Assembly (NCBI RefSeq): GCF_001612765.1
Contig: NZ_BDBB01000007.1
Span: 62,001 to 126,000, forward strand
Reading direction: 5' to 3'
DNA from: Nocardia arthritidis NBRC 100137
GTDB lineage: Bacteria; Actinomycetota; Actinomycetes; Mycobacteriales; Mycobacteriaceae
DNA: 64,000 nucleotides
The translations under genes were made by a program, and so were the position numbers. Below, one piece after another: positions 27,499 to 37,339 of this stretch (position 1 is its first letter; each line of letters begins with the position of its first letter). The notes beneath the pieces are model-generated. The model worked only from the letters and a program-made list of their open reading frames with translations, ran no database searches and was not told the DNA's origin.

Positions 27499-29745
27499 GT
27501 GGCAGAACTGGCACTCACCGCCCGCCTGAATCCCTCGGCCGCCGATGCCCGCCGGGGGGTGATCCGGCTGCATCCGGAGGCGCTGACCGCGCTGGGGTTG
27601 CGCGAGTGGGACGGAATCATGCTGGTCGGCTCCCGCCGCACGGCCGCGGTGGTCGGCGTCGCCCGTCAGGGAACGCCCGCCGGAGTCGCCCTGCTCGACG
27701 ACGTGACGCTGTCGAACGCCGGGCTACGCGAGGACGCGACCGTGGTGGTCTCCCCCGCGACCGTCTACGGCGCGAAACAGATCACGGTGAGCGGCTCGAT
27801 GCACGCCACCCGCACGATTCCGGCCGCCACGCTGCGGCAGGCGTTGCTCGGGAAGGTCGTCACGGTCGGCGACGCGGTCTCTCTGTTGCCGCGCGACCTC
27901 GGTCCCGACATCAGCTCCGCGGCGGCCACCCAGGCGCTGTCGCGCACCTTCGGCATCGCCTGGACCACAGAGCTGCTCACCGTCACCGCCACCGATCCGC
28001 GCGGCCCGGTGAGCGTGCAGCCGAATACGGCGGTGACCTGGGGTGCGGGCGCGGTCGCCGGGTGGGACATCCCGGCTTCGGCCGGATCACCGCTCACGGT
28101 GGACGAGCCATCCCGCGGCGTGGGCGGAGCCGTCGCCCCAGGTGTGGTCACGGGCGCCGACGGCGTCGTGGTGGCAGGCGATGTCACACCGAGCATCTCG
28201 GTCGAAGACTTGGCGGGCGCGCGCACCCAGGCCGCGAAGCTCCAGGAGTGGCTCAGCCTCGCCTTGGACGAACCCGAACTGTTGCGCACCCTCGGCGCGC
28301 GACCACATCTCGGCGTGCTGATCACCGGCCCGGCCGGCGTCGGCAAGACCACGCTGGCCCGCGCGGTCGCGACGCCGCGGCGCATAGTGGAACTGGATGG
28401 CCCCACCATCGGCGCGGCCGAAAGCGGTGCGCGGCTGCGCGAGGTCGCCGAGGCGGTGGCCGACATCGGCTGCGGCAAGGGCGGCGTCCTGCTGATCACC
28501 GACATCGACGCGCTGCTGCCCGCCGACGCCGAGCCGGTCGCCACGCTCATCCTGGACCAGTTGCGCGCCGCGATCGCCGAGCCCTGCGTCGCGTTCATCG
28601 CCACCACCGCGCATCCCGCCGGCATCGATCCGCGGCTGCGGGCGCCGGACCTGTGCGACCGCGAACTCGCGCTGCCGCTGCCCACCGCCGCCGTGCGCAA
28701 GGCGCTACTGGAGCATCTGCTGCGCCGGGTGCCGACCGCGGAGCTGAAACTGGAGGAGATCGCGGCGCGTACGCCGGGATTCGTGGTGTCCGATCTGGCG
28801 GCACTGTGCCGGGAGGCGGCGCTGCGCGCGGCGTCGCGGGCCAGAGAGCACGGCAATCCACAGCTCACCCAATCCGACCTGGTCGGTGCGCTGGAGGTCA
28901 TCCGGCCGCTGTCGCGCTCGGGCATGGAGGAACTCGCCATCGGCAGCCTGCTCCTCGACGACGTCGGCGACATGGTGGAAACCAAGCAGGCGCTCACCGA
29001 GGCGGTGCTCTGGCCGCTGCGGCACCCCGACTCCTTCGCCCGCCTCGGCATCGAGCCACCGCGCGGGGTGCTGCTCTACGGCCCGCCAGGCTGCGGCAAG
29101 ACCTTCCTGGTGCGCGCGCTGGCCGGCACCGGTCAGCTCAGCGTGCACGCGGTCAAGGGCGCCGAACTGCTGGACCGGTGGGTCGGCTCGTCGGAGCGCG
29201 CGGTGCGAGAACTGTTCCAGCGCGCACGGGATTCCGCGCCGTCGCTGATCTTCCTGGACGAGGTGGACGCGCTGGCCCCACGCCGCGGGCAAAGTGCCGA
29301 CGCGGGTGTCGGCGACCGGGTGGTCGCGGCGCTGCTCACCGAACTCGACGGCGTGGAGCCGCTGCGCGACGTGGTGGTGCTGGGGGCGACCAACCGGCCG
29401 GAGCTGATCGATCCGGCGCTGCTTCGCCCCGGCCGGCTCGAACGGCTGGTCTTCGTACCGCCGCCGGACGCCGCCGCCCGACGGGAGATCCTGCGCACCG
29501 CGGGGCGCGCGGTGCCCCTGGCCGCCGACGTCGATCTCGACGCTCTCGCGGAGGAACTGGAGGGCTACTCCGCCGCCGACTGCGCCGCGCTGCTACGTGA
29601 GTCCGCGCTCACGGCGATGCGCCGGGACATGCACGCCGCCGATGTCAGCGCCGCGGACGTGCTGGCCGCCCAGACGGTGGTCCGGCCCTCGCTGGATCCG
29701 TCGCAGATCGACACGTTGCGCCGCTATGCGGACAGCCGCGGGTAG
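27499..29745 (+). CDS. Cdc48-like AAA+ ATPase (Rv0435c/Msm0858 type)
   Basis: 748 residues with an N-domain of double-psi barrel type (to about 230) and two AAA modules. D1 has Walker A GPAGVGKTT at about 277. Its Walker B reads LLITDIDALL instead of hhhhDE, and no RPGR arginine finger is seen, so hydrolysis there is doubtful. D2 is canonical: Walker A GPPGCGKTF at about 528, pore loop LLDRWVG, Walker B LIFLDEVDALAP, ATNRPELIDPALLRPGRLE. The architecture is that of p97/Cdc48. It matches the M. tuberculosis protein that lies beside pssA and psd, as here. The substrate is unknown. Confidence 0.9.
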   Translation: MAELALTARLNPSAADARRGVIRLHPEALTALGLREWDGIMLVGSRRTAAVVGVARQGTPAGVALLDDVTLSNAGLREDATVVVSPATVYGAKQITVSGSMHATRTIPAATLRQALLGKVVTVGDAVSLLPRDLGPDISSAAATQALSRTFGIAWTTELLTVTATDPRGPVSVQPNTAVTWGAGAVAGWDIPASAGSPLTVDEPSRGVGGAVAPGVVTGADGVVVAGDVTPSISVEDLAGARTQAAKLQEWLSLALDEPELLRTLGARPHLGVLITGPAGVGKTTLARAVATPRRIVELDGPTIGAAESGARLREVAEAVADIGCGKGGVLLITDIDALLPADAEPVATLILDQLRAAIAEPCVAFIATTAHPAGIDPRLRAPDLCDRELALPLPTAAVRKALLEHLLRRVPTAELKLEEIAARTPGFVVSDLAALCREAALRAASRAREHGNPQLTQSDLVGALEVIRPLSRSGMEELAIGSLLLDDVGDMVETKQALTEAVLWPLRHPDSFARLGIEPPRGVLLYGPPGCGKTFLVRALAGTGQLSVHAVKGAELLDRWVGSSERAVRELFQRARDSAPSLIFLDEVDALAPRRGQSADAGVGDRVVAALLTELDGVEPLRDVVVLGATNRPELIDPALLRPGRLERLVFVPPPDAAARREILRTAGRAVPLAADVDLDALAEELEGYSAADCAALLRESALTAMRRDMHAADVSAADVLAAQTVVRPSLDPSQIDTLRRYADSRG

Positions 29746-29880
29746 GCGACGAGCAATCAGCGCTCCGCAGTCAATCTGTGGCAAATTCGCGTGATCCGCT
29801 CTTTTCTCATGAGAGACACTATCGAGCGAATATTCGGCAATCTCTAGATCGCGCCCGCACCACGGGTATGTTCGACAACC

Positions 29881-31182
29881 GTGCGCAGGGTCGGCGACAT
29901 TGTCGACGCGACCACGGCCTTCACGGGAGCCGCGGTCGCGGGTGTCACGCTGTTCCTGCCTGTCACCGTCAGCACCCGAGGCCAGTCCACGTCGTACCGG
30001 ATCGCCGTTCTGCTCAACAGCGTGCCGCGCAGCGCGGCGCTGGGAGTGATCGTCGCCGTGGCGGTCGCCGTACTGGTCACCACGACCAAGCGGCCGTTGA
30101 CCGGGTGGGCCACGGCGACCGCCGCCGCGTTGGCCCAGCTGATCAATCACTTCGCCGGACGCCACGTGGCGACGGCCGAGATGCTCACCACGCAGAACTA
30201 CATCGACTCCATCTGCGCCGCCGTGCTGCTCGGCGGGCTGGGCGCCGTGGTGCTGCGCAGACCGTGGCCGGGCGCCGCGTTCGCGGTGGGCGGCGTCGGA
30301 TTCTTCGCGTTCGGCGATCTCGCGAACCTGCTCGGCATCAACGCGGATCCGTACGCGGTCCTGGAGACCCCGACCCGCTGGATGATCGGCGTCGCCCTGG
30401 CCCTGCTGGTGATCAGCACCTCGCACAACTGGAAGCGCATCAAGGAGCCCGAGACGCCGCGGATGGCGATCGCTCTGCCGGTGACCCCGATCCTCGCCGC
30501 CATGGTGCTCGCGCTGGTGGTACTGGCCGGCACGGAATGGCTGGGCCGCCAGTACAGCAAACTGCCCGCCGAGAGTCACGCGATCGAGATCGGGATCGTC
30601 GTCGCCGCGACCATCGTCAGCGCCACCGCCGCGGCGATGCTGCTGCCCGGCCGCGACGGCACCGGCGTATACCTGGCCGTGAGCCTCACCGCGGCGGTCG
30701 ACGCCGTCGGCTACGCCGTCCGGCCCGGCTGGACCTCCGCGGTGCTCATCGCGTTGACCGCCGCCGGACTCTTCGTAGGCTCCCGGATGCCCTCGACCGC
30801 TCTCGCCATCCTGTTCCTCGTCGGCATCACGGTCGTCGCCCAGCTCACCTCGACGTCCTCGGGTACCGTCGCCTTCGCCGTGATCAGCGGGATCATCGCG
30901 TTGACCGCGGGTTACTGCTGCGGGACGGCGCGACCGCATTACGCGCCCGGCGGCGTGCTCGCCCTCACCGCGCTCTACCTTCCTTCGGCGGTGTCGGTGA
31001 TGCCAGACCGAGTCAAGGACTGGCGCGAGGATGTGGCGGTACACGACGCGACGCCGGGGCGCACCGCGCTGGCCATCGTCATCGGCAGCGCGATCGGGCT
31101 GGTCATGCTGCGGAAATTGCGGCCGCGCTGCAAGCCGCAACCGAAAGGGCAACCGGAAAGCGAATCGTTAGCGGATATATAG
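29881..31182 (+). CDS. Polytopic membrane protein of unknown function
   Basis: 433 residues from a GTG start, with about eleven or twelve hydrophobic segments spread over the whole length (for example GVIVAVAVAVLVT, WMIGVALALLVIS, MVLALVVLAGTEWLG, LAILFLVGITVVAQL). There is a charged C-terminal tail. No transporter signature, catalytic motif or named family is recognised. It lies between the AAA ATPase and the Mrp operon on the same strand, each more than 100 bp away, so it is probably its own unit. Confidence 0.7.
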   Translation: MRRVGDIVDATTAFTGAAVAGVTLFLPVTVSTRGQSTSYRIAVLLNSVPRSAALGVIVAVAVAVLVTTTKRPLTGWATATAAALAQLINHFAGRHVATAEMLTTQNYIDSICAAVLLGGLGAVVLRRPWPGAAFAVGGVGFFAFGDLANLLGINADPYAVLETPTRWMIGVALALLVISTSHNWKRIKEPETPRMAIALPVTPILAAMVLALVVLAGTEWLGRQYSKLPAESHAIEIGIVVAATIVSATAAAMLLPGRDGTGVYLAVSLTAAVDAVGYAVRPGWTSAVLIALTAAGLFVGSRMPSTALAILFLVGITVVAQLTSTSSGTVAFAVISGIIALTAGYCCGTARPHYAPGGVLALTALYLPSAVSVMPDRVKDWREDVAVHDATPGRTALAIVIGSAIGLVMLRKLRPRCKPQPKGQPESESLADI

Positions 31183-31292
31183 CCCCGATTCGCCGGGATG
31201 GCGGACGCCATACCCACCCCTGCCGCGAAAGACCCAGGCTTTCCGTAGGCTTGTCCCGAACACCCCGCCGCCCCGACTCGACGGAGTGAAGT

Positions 31293-34187
31293 TTGCTCGC
31301 GATCCTGCTCGTGCACGCCGCAGCCGCCCTGGTGGCTCCGCTGGGGGTGCGGGCACTGGGGCGCAATGCTTTCTACCTGCTGGCCGCGGTGCCGCTCGGC
31401 AGTTCGGCCTGGGTGATCGCGAATTGGTCCGAGCCGCAGCGCGTCCGGCTGACCTGGGCGCCGAGCATCGGCCTGAACATCGATCTGCGTTTCGACACGC
31501 TCGCGGCCGTCCTGTGCGCGCTCGTGCTGGGTATCGGAGCGCTGGTGCTGGTGTACTGCGCCAGGTACTTCGACAACGACGAGCCGCGGCTGGGGGTGTT
31601 CGCCGCCGAGCTCGTCGCGTTCGCCGGGGCCATGTTCGGGCTGGTCACCAGCGACAACATGGTGCTGCTCTACGTGTTCTGGGAAGCGACCACGGTGCTG
31701 TCGTTCCTGCTGATCGGCCACAACGCCGAGCAGGCGGCCAGCAGACGAGCCGCGATCCAGGCGCTGCTGGTGACCGGGGCCGGCGGATTGGCGATGCTGG
31801 CCGGCATCGTCGTGCTCGGCGCCGCGAACGGCAGCTATCTGCTGTCGGATCTGCTGTCCGGCGCCCCGAGCGGGACGGCCGTCGACGTAGCGGTGGCGCT
31901 GCTGCTGGTGGGCGCGCTCACCAAATCCGCCGTGGTGCCCCTGCATTTCTGGCTGCCCGGCGCGATGGCCGCGCCGACGCCGGTGAGCGCGTACCTGCAC
32001 GCCGCGGCGATGGTGAAGGCCGGTGTGTACTTGATCGCCCGGCTCGCACCGGCGTTCGCGCAGAACCCGGTGTGGCACCCGCTGGTGCTCACCCTCGGCC
32101 TGGCGTCGATGCTGTTGGCCGGGCTGCGCGCCCTGCAGGTCGTGGATCTGAAATTGGTGCTGGCCTTCGGCACGGTGAGCCAGCTGGGCTTCCTGATCGT
32201 GCTGGTCGGCCTCGGTACGCCCGCCGCCGCGCTGGCCGGAGTCACGATGATCGTCGCGCACGCGCTGTTCAAGGCGAGCCTGTTCCTGGTGGTCGGGATC
32301 ATCGATCACGGTGCGGGAACGCGCGACCTACGCCGGTTGTCCGGTCTCGGCCGCCGGGCGCCGGTGCTGTGCGCCGCCGCGGTCCTCGCCGCGCTCAGTA
32401 TGGCGGGCATTCCGCCGCTGCTCGGCTTCGTCGGTAAGGAGAGCGCACTGAGCGCCGTGCTGGACGCGGACATACTCGCCGCGCCCGCCCGCGGCGCGGT
32501 CTTCGCCGGGGTGGTGCTCGGCTCGATGCTGACCGTCGGCTACAGCATCAGGTTCGTCTGGGGCGCCTTCGCGGACAAGGGCGTCGAGCCGGACCCCGCT
32601 CCCGGCACCGCGCCCCTGGCCCGCCATCCGAGCGAAGTGCCCGTCGCCGGCCGGGAATCCGAGGATCGCCTCCGCTGGCACCCGCCCGGCGCTCTTTTCC
32701 TGGCGGCACCGGTGATCCTCGCCGCCGCGAGCCTCGTGGCCGGACTCGCGCCGTCCTGGCTGGACGCGCGGTTGCGCCCTTATGCCGAAACGCTTGCCGG
32801 ACCCCCGTTTTCCCATCTGGCGCTGTGGCACGGCTTCACCCCCGCGCCGGCGTGGACGCTGCTGATCGTCGCGGTCGGTGTCGGGCTGTATCGGCTGCGC
32901 GCCCGCTTCACCGAATCGGCGCACCCGCGCCTCGGCAACGCCGACCGCGCCTACGACGCCACGTTGCGCGCGATGGACACCCTCTCGCTGCGAATGACCG
33001 GCGCCGTGCAACGCGGATCGCTGCCGCTGAGCCAGGCGGCGATCCTGGTCACCTTGATCATCCTGCCGACCGTCCTGCTCGCGCTCGGCACCCGCACCGG
33101 CGTCACGCTGCGCCTGTGGGATTCGCCGCTGCAAGCGGCCGTCGGCGCGATCATGGCGGTGACCGCACTCGCCGCGACGGTGCTGCGCAACCGATTGGCG
33201 AGCGTGCTGGTGGTCGGCGTGACCGGATACGGCAGCGGCGTGATCTTCGCGCTGCACGGCGCGCCCGACCTCGCGCTGACCCAATTCCTGGTGGAAACGC
33301 TGACACTGGTGATCTTCGTTCTGGTCCTGCGCGCCTTCCCCGCGCGGATCGAGGCCAGCCGCAGGACCGCGTTCAAGATCCGCAGGGCGATCCTGGCCGC
33401 GGGGACCGGAACGGTGGTCGCGGTCCTGGCCGGATTCGCCGTGGCGGCGCGCACCGCCGAACCCGTCTGGCCCCGGATTCCCGAGGCCGCCTACACATTC
33501 GGTGGTGGAAAGAACGCCCTGAACGTCCTGCTCGTCGACCTGCGGGCATGGGACACCCTCGGCGAGATCTCGGTGCTCGTCGTCGCCGCCACCGGCGTCG
33601 CCTCCCTGGTGTTCCGCAGCAGGCGTTTCGGCAGCGCCCCGCGCGCGGCGGACTCCCCCGACTACGACCCGGAACTGGTGAGCTGGCTGCCCGCCGGCCG
33701 GTTGGTCGACCGGGCCGATCGGTCGATGGTCCTGCAGATCACCACGCGGCTGGTGTTCCCGACCATCATGGTGCTGTCGGTCTACTTCTTCTTCTCCGGC
33801 CACAACGCGCCCGGCGGCGGGTTCGCGGGCGGACTCACCGCGGGGCTCGCGCTGACCCTGCGGTATCTCGCGGGCGGCCGCTACGAACTGGGCGAGGCGC
33901 TCCCCGTCGACGCGGGCCATGTTCTCGGCGCGGGCCTCACCTTGGCCGCGGGCACCGCGGTCTCGTCGCTGCTGCTCGGCGCGCCGCCGCTGTCCTCGGC
34001 GATCATCGAGGTCTCGCTGCCGGTGGTCGGCCACATCAAAGTGGTCACCGCGCTGCTGTTCGATCTGGGCGTCTACCTCATCGTGGTCGGCCTGGTGCTG
34101 GACGTGCTGCGCAGCCTCGGCGCGCGGCTGGACAGCGAGTTGGCCGACGCCGATACCCCGGCCACGAAGGGCGGTTCCGGCGCATGA
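31293..34187 (+). CDS. mnhA: Na+/H+ antiporter subunit A, with fused subunit B
   Basis: 964-residue MrpA/MnhA, the main ion-conducting subunit, related to NADH dehydrogenase subunit 5. A TTG start follows GGAG by 6 nt. Proton-channel residues are in the stretch ALTKSAVVPLHFWLPGAMAAPTPVSAYLHAAAMVKAG. The C-terminal 140 residues (QITTRLVFPTIMVLSVYFFFSGHNAPGGGFAGG) are an MrpB domain, so A and B are one polypeptide as in other actinobacteria. It heads a six-gene operon with 4-bp overlaps throughout. Confidence 0.95.
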   Translation: MLAILLVHAAAALVAPLGVRALGRNAFYLLAAVPLGSSAWVIANWSEPQRVRLTWAPSIGLNIDLRFDTLAAVLCALVLGIGALVLVYCARYFDNDEPRLGVFAAELVAFAGAMFGLVTSDNMVLLYVFWEATTVLSFLLIGHNAEQAASRRAAIQALLVTGAGGLAMLAGIVVLGAANGSYLLSDLLSGAPSGTAVDVAVALLLVGALTKSAVVPLHFWLPGAMAAPTPVSAYLHAAAMVKAGVYLIARLAPAFAQNPVWHPLVLTLGLASMLLAGLRALQVVDLKLVLAFGTVSQLGFLIVLVGLGTPAAALAGVTMIVAHALFKASLFLVVGIIDHGAGTRDLRRLSGLGRRAPVLCAAAVLAALSMAGIPPLLGFVGKESALSAVLDADILAAPARGAVFAGVVLGSMLTVGYSIRFVWGAFADKGVEPDPAPGTAPLARHPSEVPVAGRESEDRLRWHPPGALFLAAPVILAAASLVAGLAPSWLDARLRPYAETLAGPPFSHLALWHGFTPAPAWTLLIVAVGVGLYRLRARFTESAHPRLGNADRAYDATLRAMDTLSLRMTGAVQRGSLPLSQAAILVTLIILPTVLLALGTRTGVTLRLWDSPLQAAVGAIMAVTALAATVLRNRLASVLVVGVTGYGSGVIFALHGAPDLALTQFLVETLTLVIFVLVLRAFPARIEASRRTAFKIRRAILAAGTGTVVAVLAGFAVAARTAEPVWPRIPEAAYTFGGGKNALNVLLVDLRAWDTLGEISVLVVAATGVASLVFRSRRFGSAPRAADSPDYDPELVSWLPAGRLVDRADRSMVLQITTRLVFPTIMVLSVYFFFSGHNAPGGGFAGGLTAGLALTLRYLAGGRYELGEALPVDAGHVLGAGLTLAAGTAVSSLLLGAPPLSSAIIEVSLPVVGHIKVVTALLFDLGVYLIVVGLVLDVLRSLGARLDSELADADTPATKGGSGA

Positions 34188-34561
34188 CGGCGAATCTGAC
34201 CCTGCTGATCGTGATCGGCATCCTGGTGGCGTGCGGGGTGTATCTGCTCCTGGAACGCGCCGTGTCGAAGATGCTGCTCGGGCTGATCCTGTTCGGCAAC
34301 GCGGTGAACCTGCTGATCCTCACCGCCGGCGGCGGCAACGGCAAGCCGCCCATCCGCGGTGCGGCCGAGACCGAGGAGATGGCCGACCCGCTCGCCCAGG
34401 CGATGGTGCTCACCGCCATCGTGATCACCATGGGCATCGCGGCATTCGTGCTCGCCCTCGCCTACCGCGCCTACATGCTCACCACCAGCGACGACGTCGC
34501 CAACGACCAGGAAGACGAGGATGTCGCCCGGCGGCGTGCCGGAGAGGATCCGGCGACGTGA
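34184..34561 (+). CDS. mnhC: Na+/H+ antiporter subunit C
   Basis: 125-residue NuoK-like subunit with three membrane helices (LLIVIGILVACGVYLLLER, KMLLGLILFGNAVNLLILTAGG, AMVLTAIVITMGIAAFVLALAYR). The start overlaps mnhA by ATGA. A charged C-terminal tail (NDQEDEDVARRRAGED) is cytosolic. Confidence 0.94.
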   Translation: MTANLTLLIVIGILVACGVYLLLERAVSKMLLGLILFGNAVNLLILTAGGGNGKPPIRGAAETEEMADPLAQAMVLTAIVITMGIAAFVLALAYRAYMLTTSDDVANDQEDEDVARRRAGEDPAT

Positions 34562-36171
34562 GCCTCTCGCCCGGCCTGCTGCCGATCCTCGCGCCGCTGC
34601 CGGTGCTCGTTCCGCTGCTAGGCGCCGCCGCCACCCTCGTGTTCGGCCGCAGGCCCCGTATCCAGAGCGTGGTCATCGTCGGCGCGCTCACCGCTGTCGT
34701 GGTGATCTGCGGGTTGCTGCTGTATCTGGCCGACCGGGACGGAACCACCGCGTTGCAGGTCGGCAATTGGGCGGCCCCGATCGGCATCACGCTGGTGGTG
34801 GACCGGCTCTCCGCGGCCATGCTGGTCGTCTCGTCCATCGTGCTGCTCTCGGTCGCCCTCTACGGCGCGGGCCAGAACATCCGCGACGGCGACGAGCGGC
34901 AGCCCACCTCCATCTACCGGCCCACGTATCTGGTGCTGACCGCCGGTGTCTCGGCCGCCTTCCTCGCCGGCGACCTGTTCAACCTCTTCGTGGGCTTCGA
35001 GATTTTGCTCGCGGCCTCGTTCGTGCTGCTGACGGTGGGCGCGACCACCGAGCGCATCCGCGCGGGCGTGGCCTACGTGATGGTGTCGATGGTCTCGTCG
35101 CTGATCTTCCTCACCGGCATCGGGCTGACCTACGCGGCCACCGGAACGCTGAATCTCGCCCAGCTCGCCGTCCGGTTCGGCGCCGTGCCGGACGGCACCC
35201 GCACGGCGATCTTCGCCGTGCTGCTGGTGGCGTTCGGCATCAAGGCGGCTGTCTTCCCCCTATCGAACTGGCTGCCCGACTCCTACCCGACCGCCCCGGC
35301 TCCGGTCACCGCCGTGTTCGCCGGTCTGCTCACCAAAGTCGGTGTATACGCGATCATCCGGACCCACTCGCTGCTGTTCCCCGACGGCGGCTTCGACTCG
35401 GTGCTACTGGTGTGCGGCCTGCTCACCATGCTCGTGGGCATCCTCGGCGCCATCGCGCAGAGCGACATCCGCCGTCTGCTGTCGTTCACGCTGGTCAGCC
35501 ACATCGGATACATGGTGTTCGGAGTCGGGCTGGCCACCGCGTCCGGGCTGGCGGGCGCGGTGTTCTACGTGGCGCACCACATTCTGGTGCAAACGGCGCT
35601 GTTCCTGGTGGCCGGCCTGATCGAGCGGCAAGCCGGATCGACCTCGCTGCGCAGACTGGGCGGGCTCGCCGCGGCCAGCCCGCTGTTGGCGGTGCTGTTC
35701 CTGATCCCCGCGCTGAATCTCGGCGGAATACCGCCGTTCTCCGGATTCATCGGCAAGGTCGCGCTCTTGCAGGCGGGCGCCGAGCGCGGCAGCGTGCTGG
35801 CCTGGGTGCTGGTCGGGGGCGCCGTGCTCACCAGCCTGCTCACGCTCTATACCGTGGCCCGGGTGTGGAGCAAAGCGTTCTGGCGGCCCCGCGCGGACGC
35901 GCCGGAGGGCCATCTCACGGCGGCGAAGCCCCCGACGCTCATCGAGGATGCGACCGACGTGCACTACGACGAGCGCACCGACCCCGGCCGGATGCCGCCG
36001 CTGATGGTGTTGTCCACCGCGGCGCTCGTGACGGTCGGGTTGTGCCTGACCGTGCTGGCCGGCCCGATTCTCACGATCGCCGACCGGGCGGCAGCCGACC
36101 TGCGTGACCCCGGCGTGTACATCGGTGCGGTACTGGGTGATTCGCGCGGTGAGAGGGGAGAACCGCGATGA
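34558..36171 (+). CDS. mnhD: Na+/H+ antiporter subunit D
   Basis: 537-residue NuoN/M-like subunit with about 14 helices. It starts with GTG overlapping the mnhC stop (GTGA). Key channel residues are in FLAGDLFNLFVGFEILLAASF and FGIKAAVFPLSNWLPDSYPTAPAPVTAVFAGLLTKVG, with conserved Glu and Lys of the antiporter-like family. Confidence 0.95.
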   Translation: MSLSPGLLPILAPLPVLVPLLGAAATLVFGRRPRIQSVVIVGALTAVVVICGLLLYLADRDGTTALQVGNWAAPIGITLVVDRLSAAMLVVSSIVLLSVALYGAGQNIRDGDERQPTSIYRPTYLVLTAGVSAAFLAGDLFNLFVGFEILLAASFVLLTVGATTERIRAGVAYVMVSMVSSLIFLTGIGLTYAATGTLNLAQLAVRFGAVPDGTRTAIFAVLLVAFGIKAAVFPLSNWLPDSYPTAPAPVTAVFAGLLTKVGVYAIIRTHSLLFPDGGFDSVLLVCGLLTMLVGILGAIAQSDIRRLLSFTLVSHIGYMVFGVGLATASGLAGAVFYVAHHILVQTALFLVAGLIERQAGSTSLRRLGGLAAASPLLAVLFLIPALNLGGIPPFSGFIGKVALLQAGAERGSVLAWVLVGGAVLTSLLTLYTVARVWSKAFWRPRADAPEGHLTAAKPPTLIEDATDVHYDERTDPGRMPPLMVLSTAALVTVGLCLTVLAGPILTIADRAAADLRDPGVYIGAVLGDSRGERGEPR

Positions 36172-36743
36172 GCGTCGAGCAGGGCGGGCGCGGTCGGCGG
36201 CGCGAGGCGGTCGTCCGAATCGGCGTACTCGCGTGGCTCACCATGGTATGGCTCGCCCTGTGGGGCGATCTCAGTGTGGCGAACCTGCTGGGCGGGATGG
36301 TGGTCGCCGCCCTGATCATGGTGGCGCTGCCGCTGCCGCGCGTGCCGGTATCCGGTCGGCTGAACCCGCTTCCGCTGGTCGCATTGATCGTGTCGAGTGG
36401 GTATTACGCGCTGGAGTCGAGCCTCCAGGTCGCCTGGTTCGCGATCCGCCCGGCTCCGATGCCGGTGTCCGGGGTGCTGCGGGTATACGCCCGCACCAGA
36501 TCGGATCTGGTGCTGGTGCTGTGGACCGATGTGCTCAACCTGATCCCCGGCACGATGGTGCTGGAAATCGATCGCAGGCGCCGGGTCGTCTACGTCCACG
36601 TCCTCGACGTCGGCAGCGACGCCGCCGTGGACGAGTTCCACCGGATCACCCGGCGGCTGGAGCGCCTGCTGATCGATGCGTTCGAGCGTCCGACCGGATG
36701 GCCGCGCTCCCGGACCGCCGCGCTCCCGGAGGTGCCATCGTGA
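36168..36743 (+). CDS. mnhE: Na+/H+ antiporter subunit E
   Basis: 191 residues. Two or three N-terminal membrane helices are followed by a soluble domain (PVSGVLRVYARTRSDLVLVLWTDVLNLIPGTMVLEIDRRRRVVYVHVLDV), the standard MnhE layout. The start overlaps mnhD by ATGA. It is needed for assembly of the Mrp complex. Confidence 0.93.
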   Translation: MSVEQGGRGRRREAVVRIGVLAWLTMVWLALWGDLSVANLLGGMVVAALIMVALPLPRVPVSGRLNPLPLVALIVSSGYYALESSLQVAWFAIRPAPMPVSGVLRVYARTRSDLVLVLWTDVLNLIPGTMVLEIDRRRRVVYVHVLDVGSDAAVDEFHRITRRLERLLIDAFERPTGWPRSRTAALPEVPS

Positions 36744-37000
36744 CCGTCGTCGCCGTAATCGCCGCCGTCATCCTGACCACGGCCGGGCTGCTCACCACCT
36801 ACCGGGTCGTTGTGGGGCCCAGCACGCTGGACCGGGTCGTCGCGGTCGACTCGCTGATGGCCATCGCCGCCTCCGGCCTGGCCGTGTGGGCGGCCTACAG
36901 TGCCGACACCACCGTGGTGCCGGCGATCGTCGCGCTGGCGCTGGTCGGATTCCTCGGCTCGGCCGCGGTGTCCCGATTCCGGGTGCGAGACGACAAATGA
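36740..37000 (+). CDS. mnhF: Na+/H+ antiporter subunit F
   Basis: 86 residues with three helices. VVVGPSTLDRVVAVDSLM is the conserved MnhF loop. The GTG start overlaps mnhE by 4 bp. Confidence 0.93.
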   Translation: MTVVAVIAAVILTTAGLLTTYRVVVGPSTLDRVVAVDSLMAIAASGLAVWAAYSADTTVVPAIVALALVGFLGSAAVSRFRVRDDK

Positions 37001-37332
37001 ACCTCTGGCACGCGCTCGCGGGCGCCCTGATCCTGTTCGGCTCGACGCTGGCGCTGACCGCGGCGATCGGGATCGTGCGCTTCCCCGACACGCTCACCCG
37101 GATGCACGCCGCCACCAAACCGCAGGTCATCGGGCTGATCCTGGTGCTGGCGGGCGCCGCGATCCAGCTGCGCGGACACGGCAACGTCTGGACGCTGGTG
37201 CTGGTCGGGCTGTTCACCCTGCTCACGGCCCCGGTGATCGCCCACCTCATCGGCCGCACCGCCTACCGCGAGCAGCGCTACCGTGACGGACTGTTGCGCG
37301 TCAACGCCTTGCGCGAGGACGACGTGGAATAG
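36997..37332 (+). CDS. mnhG: Na+/H+ antiporter subunit G
   Basis: 111 residues. It contains the family motif GIVRFPDTLTRMHAATKPQVIGLILVLAG between three helices. ATGA overlap with mnhF. It is the last gene of the Mrp operon, ending 7 bp from a convergent PAP2 gene with no room for a separate terminator. Confidence 0.94.
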   Translation: MNLWHALAGALILFGSTLALTAAIGIVRFPDTLTRMHAATKPQVIGLILVLAGAAIQLRGHGNVWTLVLVGLFTLLTAPVIAHLIGRTAYREQRYRDGLLRVNALREDDVE

Positions 37333-37339
37333 CCCCCGC

